Both the position numbers and the translations under genes were made by a program. DNA of 64,000 nucleotides from Echinarachnius parma (Eukaryota; Echinodermata; Echinoidea; Clypeasteroida; Echinarachniidae). The notes beneath the pieces were generated by a model. The model did no database searches, had not been told where the DNA came from, and saw only the letters and a list, made by a program, of their open reading frames with translations. Where the stretch lies: assembly GCA_037951105.1 (NCBI GenBank), contig JBAMJV010008980.1, positions 34,150 through 98,149 of the forward strand, written 5' to 3'. Shown one piece after another: positions 61,958-64,000 of the stretch. The first letter of the stretch is position 1, and every line of letters starts with the position of its first letter.

Positions 61958-62470
61958 ACGCATATCGATATGAGTAACCAGCTACAAGACCATACAATTA
62001 CAGTTGATGGCATAACAATTGAGAAGATGGATAGTACATATAACTTGATACAAACATCCCCCTTGAAAATGAAACGGCAGGAGAAGTGCGACGAAGACTT
62101 CAGCTAGCTTGGGTGAAATTTGGGGACTCAACTTTATACTCAGAGATGAGAATCTTCCAATCTCCCTCAAAAGGCAAATTTTAATAAATGTATAATTCCG
62201 GTACTATCCTATGGGGCATAGATTTGGGTAACAACTAAGAATTTTGAAAAGGTCAGAAATGAGGACTTAAGAAAGAAACAAATGTGAGGGATATCATACA
62301 TGAAATAAAAACAAATAAATGGAGATGGGCAGGCCACCTTGCAAGATGTAAGGATAACAGGTGGACACATAATATAACTAATTGGACAACAAGAACACGA
62401 ACCAGACGAAGAGACAGACAAACTAGACGTTGGATGGACGACACCAGAGAATGTTGAGGTGTTACAGTGC
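61958..62470 (+). mobile_element. LINE reverse transcriptase C-terminal remnant
   Basis: Frames in order: ITVDGITIEKMDSTYNL, then RRRLQLAWVKFGDSTLYSEM, then VRDIIHEIKTNKWRWAGHLA and RCKDNRW. The signature WRWAGHxAR...DNRW is the thumb-side end of many LINE reverse transcriptases. Frameshifts and stops separate the pieces. Confidence 0.75.
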
Positions 62471-62639
62471 TGCGACAAGCCTAAGAACTAACTCTATATA
62501 CCTTATTGTATTGTGTGTATACAAGTGGCAGCAAGGAAGCCGCTTTGCACTATCATTTACACACCACCTTTTACCCCCATCTTATTAATATGGTCCATCA
62601 TGTATATATAAACGCTGATAAGCCAAAATCATGTTAAAG

Positions 62640-64000
62640 TATTTTGTAAACAGATTTTAAAAAAGCATTCGACCGAATAGACCATTCGATAACAATATCA
62701 AAGTATATTAAATATCACTTCGATTACCTACAACTGCAAATCAAAATAAATATAGAAAGTACCGTAATAAATTGACTTCAATTATTCGTTTGTCACGAAA
62801 ATTATACTATTCTAATAAAATTGAAAATAGTAAAGATAATAATTAATTATTATGGCAAACAATTAATTACATTTTAGGGAAGAAAAAAAGTGCTCTAAAT
62901 AATATTGAATTGAAAGATAATGGGCATCGCATTCAAGACCCAAATGATATTACTGATGCCTTCGATAAATACTTAATTAATATTGGACCAGATTTAGATT
63001 CCAAAGTAATTAATGAAAATAATGATTTTTGGAAATACTTAAATGACATTGTTAATCAATCCTTATTTTTTAATCCAATAAATTTACATGAGATTTTAGA
63101 AAATTTACGTTCTTTAAAATGTAGTAAATATAGCGGCTATGATGAGTAAAGTGTATTTGTATTAAAATTATTCACTGAATAGCTTCACCGTTATTACATA
63201 TTTTTGATTTATCTCTTTCCCTAGGGACTTTCCCCGACCCACTAAAAGTTGCGAAAATAATTCCGATATATAAAGAGGATGATCAATCTAATATTGCAAA
63301 CTATCGACCAATTTCTTTATTACCAAGCATTTCAAAAATATTACCAAAAAAGTCTATAAACGATTATATTCTTTCTTAAATATGAATAATTTATTATTTC
63401 CTAATCAATATGGATTTAGAAAGAATCACTCCACTGATTATGCTATTTTACAATTAAGTGACAACATAATTGATTCCCTCGCTAACAAAGAACAGGCATT
63501 CGATACTATATGCATTCATAAATTAAAAACATATTGAGTAAGAGGGACTGAACTTTCTTGGTTTGAAGAAATTACTTGCGTAATAGACAACAATATGTTA
63601 TTTTTAAATCCAAAATATCTAATATTTCCACCGTTAAGTGCGGAGTACCACAAGGCTCTATTTTAGGTCCCTTACTGTTTTTAATATATATGAATGATAT
63701 TGTTAATGCATCACCAGTCCTAACATACGTTTTGTTCGCAGATGATACTAACGTATTTCATTCACATAAAGACTTTAACACTCTTATTACAACCCTTAAT
63801 TTAGAATTAAATGATTTATCATATCGGTTGAAATCCAGCAAACTCTCTCTAAATATTAATAAAACGAATTATATGTATTTCAAAAACATACACTCTAAAC
63901 ATGCACTTCATTTTAATATTTTTAGAGATGACATGCCCATAATTGAAAAAGAAGTTACAACATTCTTAGGTGTAATGATTGATTAAAATTTAACTTGGAA
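62640..64000 (+). mobile_element. Decayed jockey/CR1-superfamily LINE, continues past the window
   Basis: A stray motif A piece (DFKKAFDRIDHS, about 62655) precedes a pre-RT region (KYRNKLTSIIRLSRK, then IQDPNDITDAFDKYLINIGP) and an RT with IANYRPISLLPSISK, NQYGFRKNHSTDYAILQLSD, GVPQGSILGPLLFLIYMND, YVLFADDTN and LSLNINKTN. The catalytic FADD is present, but stops and frame changes (for example near 63149, 63360 and 63535) show it is dead. It stops at TTFLGVMID where the window ends. Confidence 0.85.

Noticed and set aside
61655-62107. 150-codon plus-strand frame
   Set aside because: First half is G-run translation; only the end is LINE-derived.

Overview
The window is animal nuclear DNA. 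It is AT-rich, its genes are interrupted by GT-AG introns, and it is full of foldback (MITE-like) elements, tRNA-derived SINEs, LINE and Tc1 remnants, microsatellites and very long G runs. The ankyrin-repeat style (33-residue units ending in KYLISQGA, with VNKE), the Roco/ZU5/death-domain gene and the repeat types suggest a marine deuterostome, most likely an echinoderm. Species cannot be fixed from sequence alone.

One large gene on the minus strand dominates. I could assemble 27 exons from position 46587 (5') down to 3617 (stop). All exon phases agree across the splice junctions. The product is about 2,650 residues: 42 ankyrin repeats encoded by one giant exon, then a ROC GTPase, a COR domain, ZU5, UPA, a basic linker, and a C-terminal death domain with a PLDLS tail. 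It resembles DAPK1 (ankyrin-ROC-COR-death) without the kinase, fused to the ZU5-UPA-death tail of UNC5, PIDD and ankyrin. The start codon is not certain; one possible upstream exon lies at 46855-46963. The reading frame is broken by one base in the ankyrin exon and by three single-base shifts in the ZU5 exon. Several are in or near homopolymers, so assembly error is as likely as gene decay.

Region by region: 1-3616 is 3' flank with a Mutator-like MITE. 3617-32885 holds the ROC-to-death exons with repeat-rich introns. 32886-42376 is a 9.5-kb intron with a palindromic CAGTA satellite near each end, nested foldback elements at 34.5-38.6 kb, and a weak plus-strand gene candidate. 42377-46587 is the ankyrin exon. 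46.6-61.6 kb has no convincing gene: LINE fragments, MITEs, poly-G elements, degenerate duplicated modules and a foldback. 61.6-64 kb is a graveyard of decayed LINE reverse transcriptases, the last running off the window end.

Most biology here concerns one candidate signalling scaffold. The ankyrin array would bind a partner, ROC-COR would act as a GTP-dependent dimerising switch, ZU5-UPA may autoinhibit, and the death domain would recruit a death-fold partner. The basic linker and the PLDLS motif hint at a nuclear role. That is inference from family knowledge and needs expression data.
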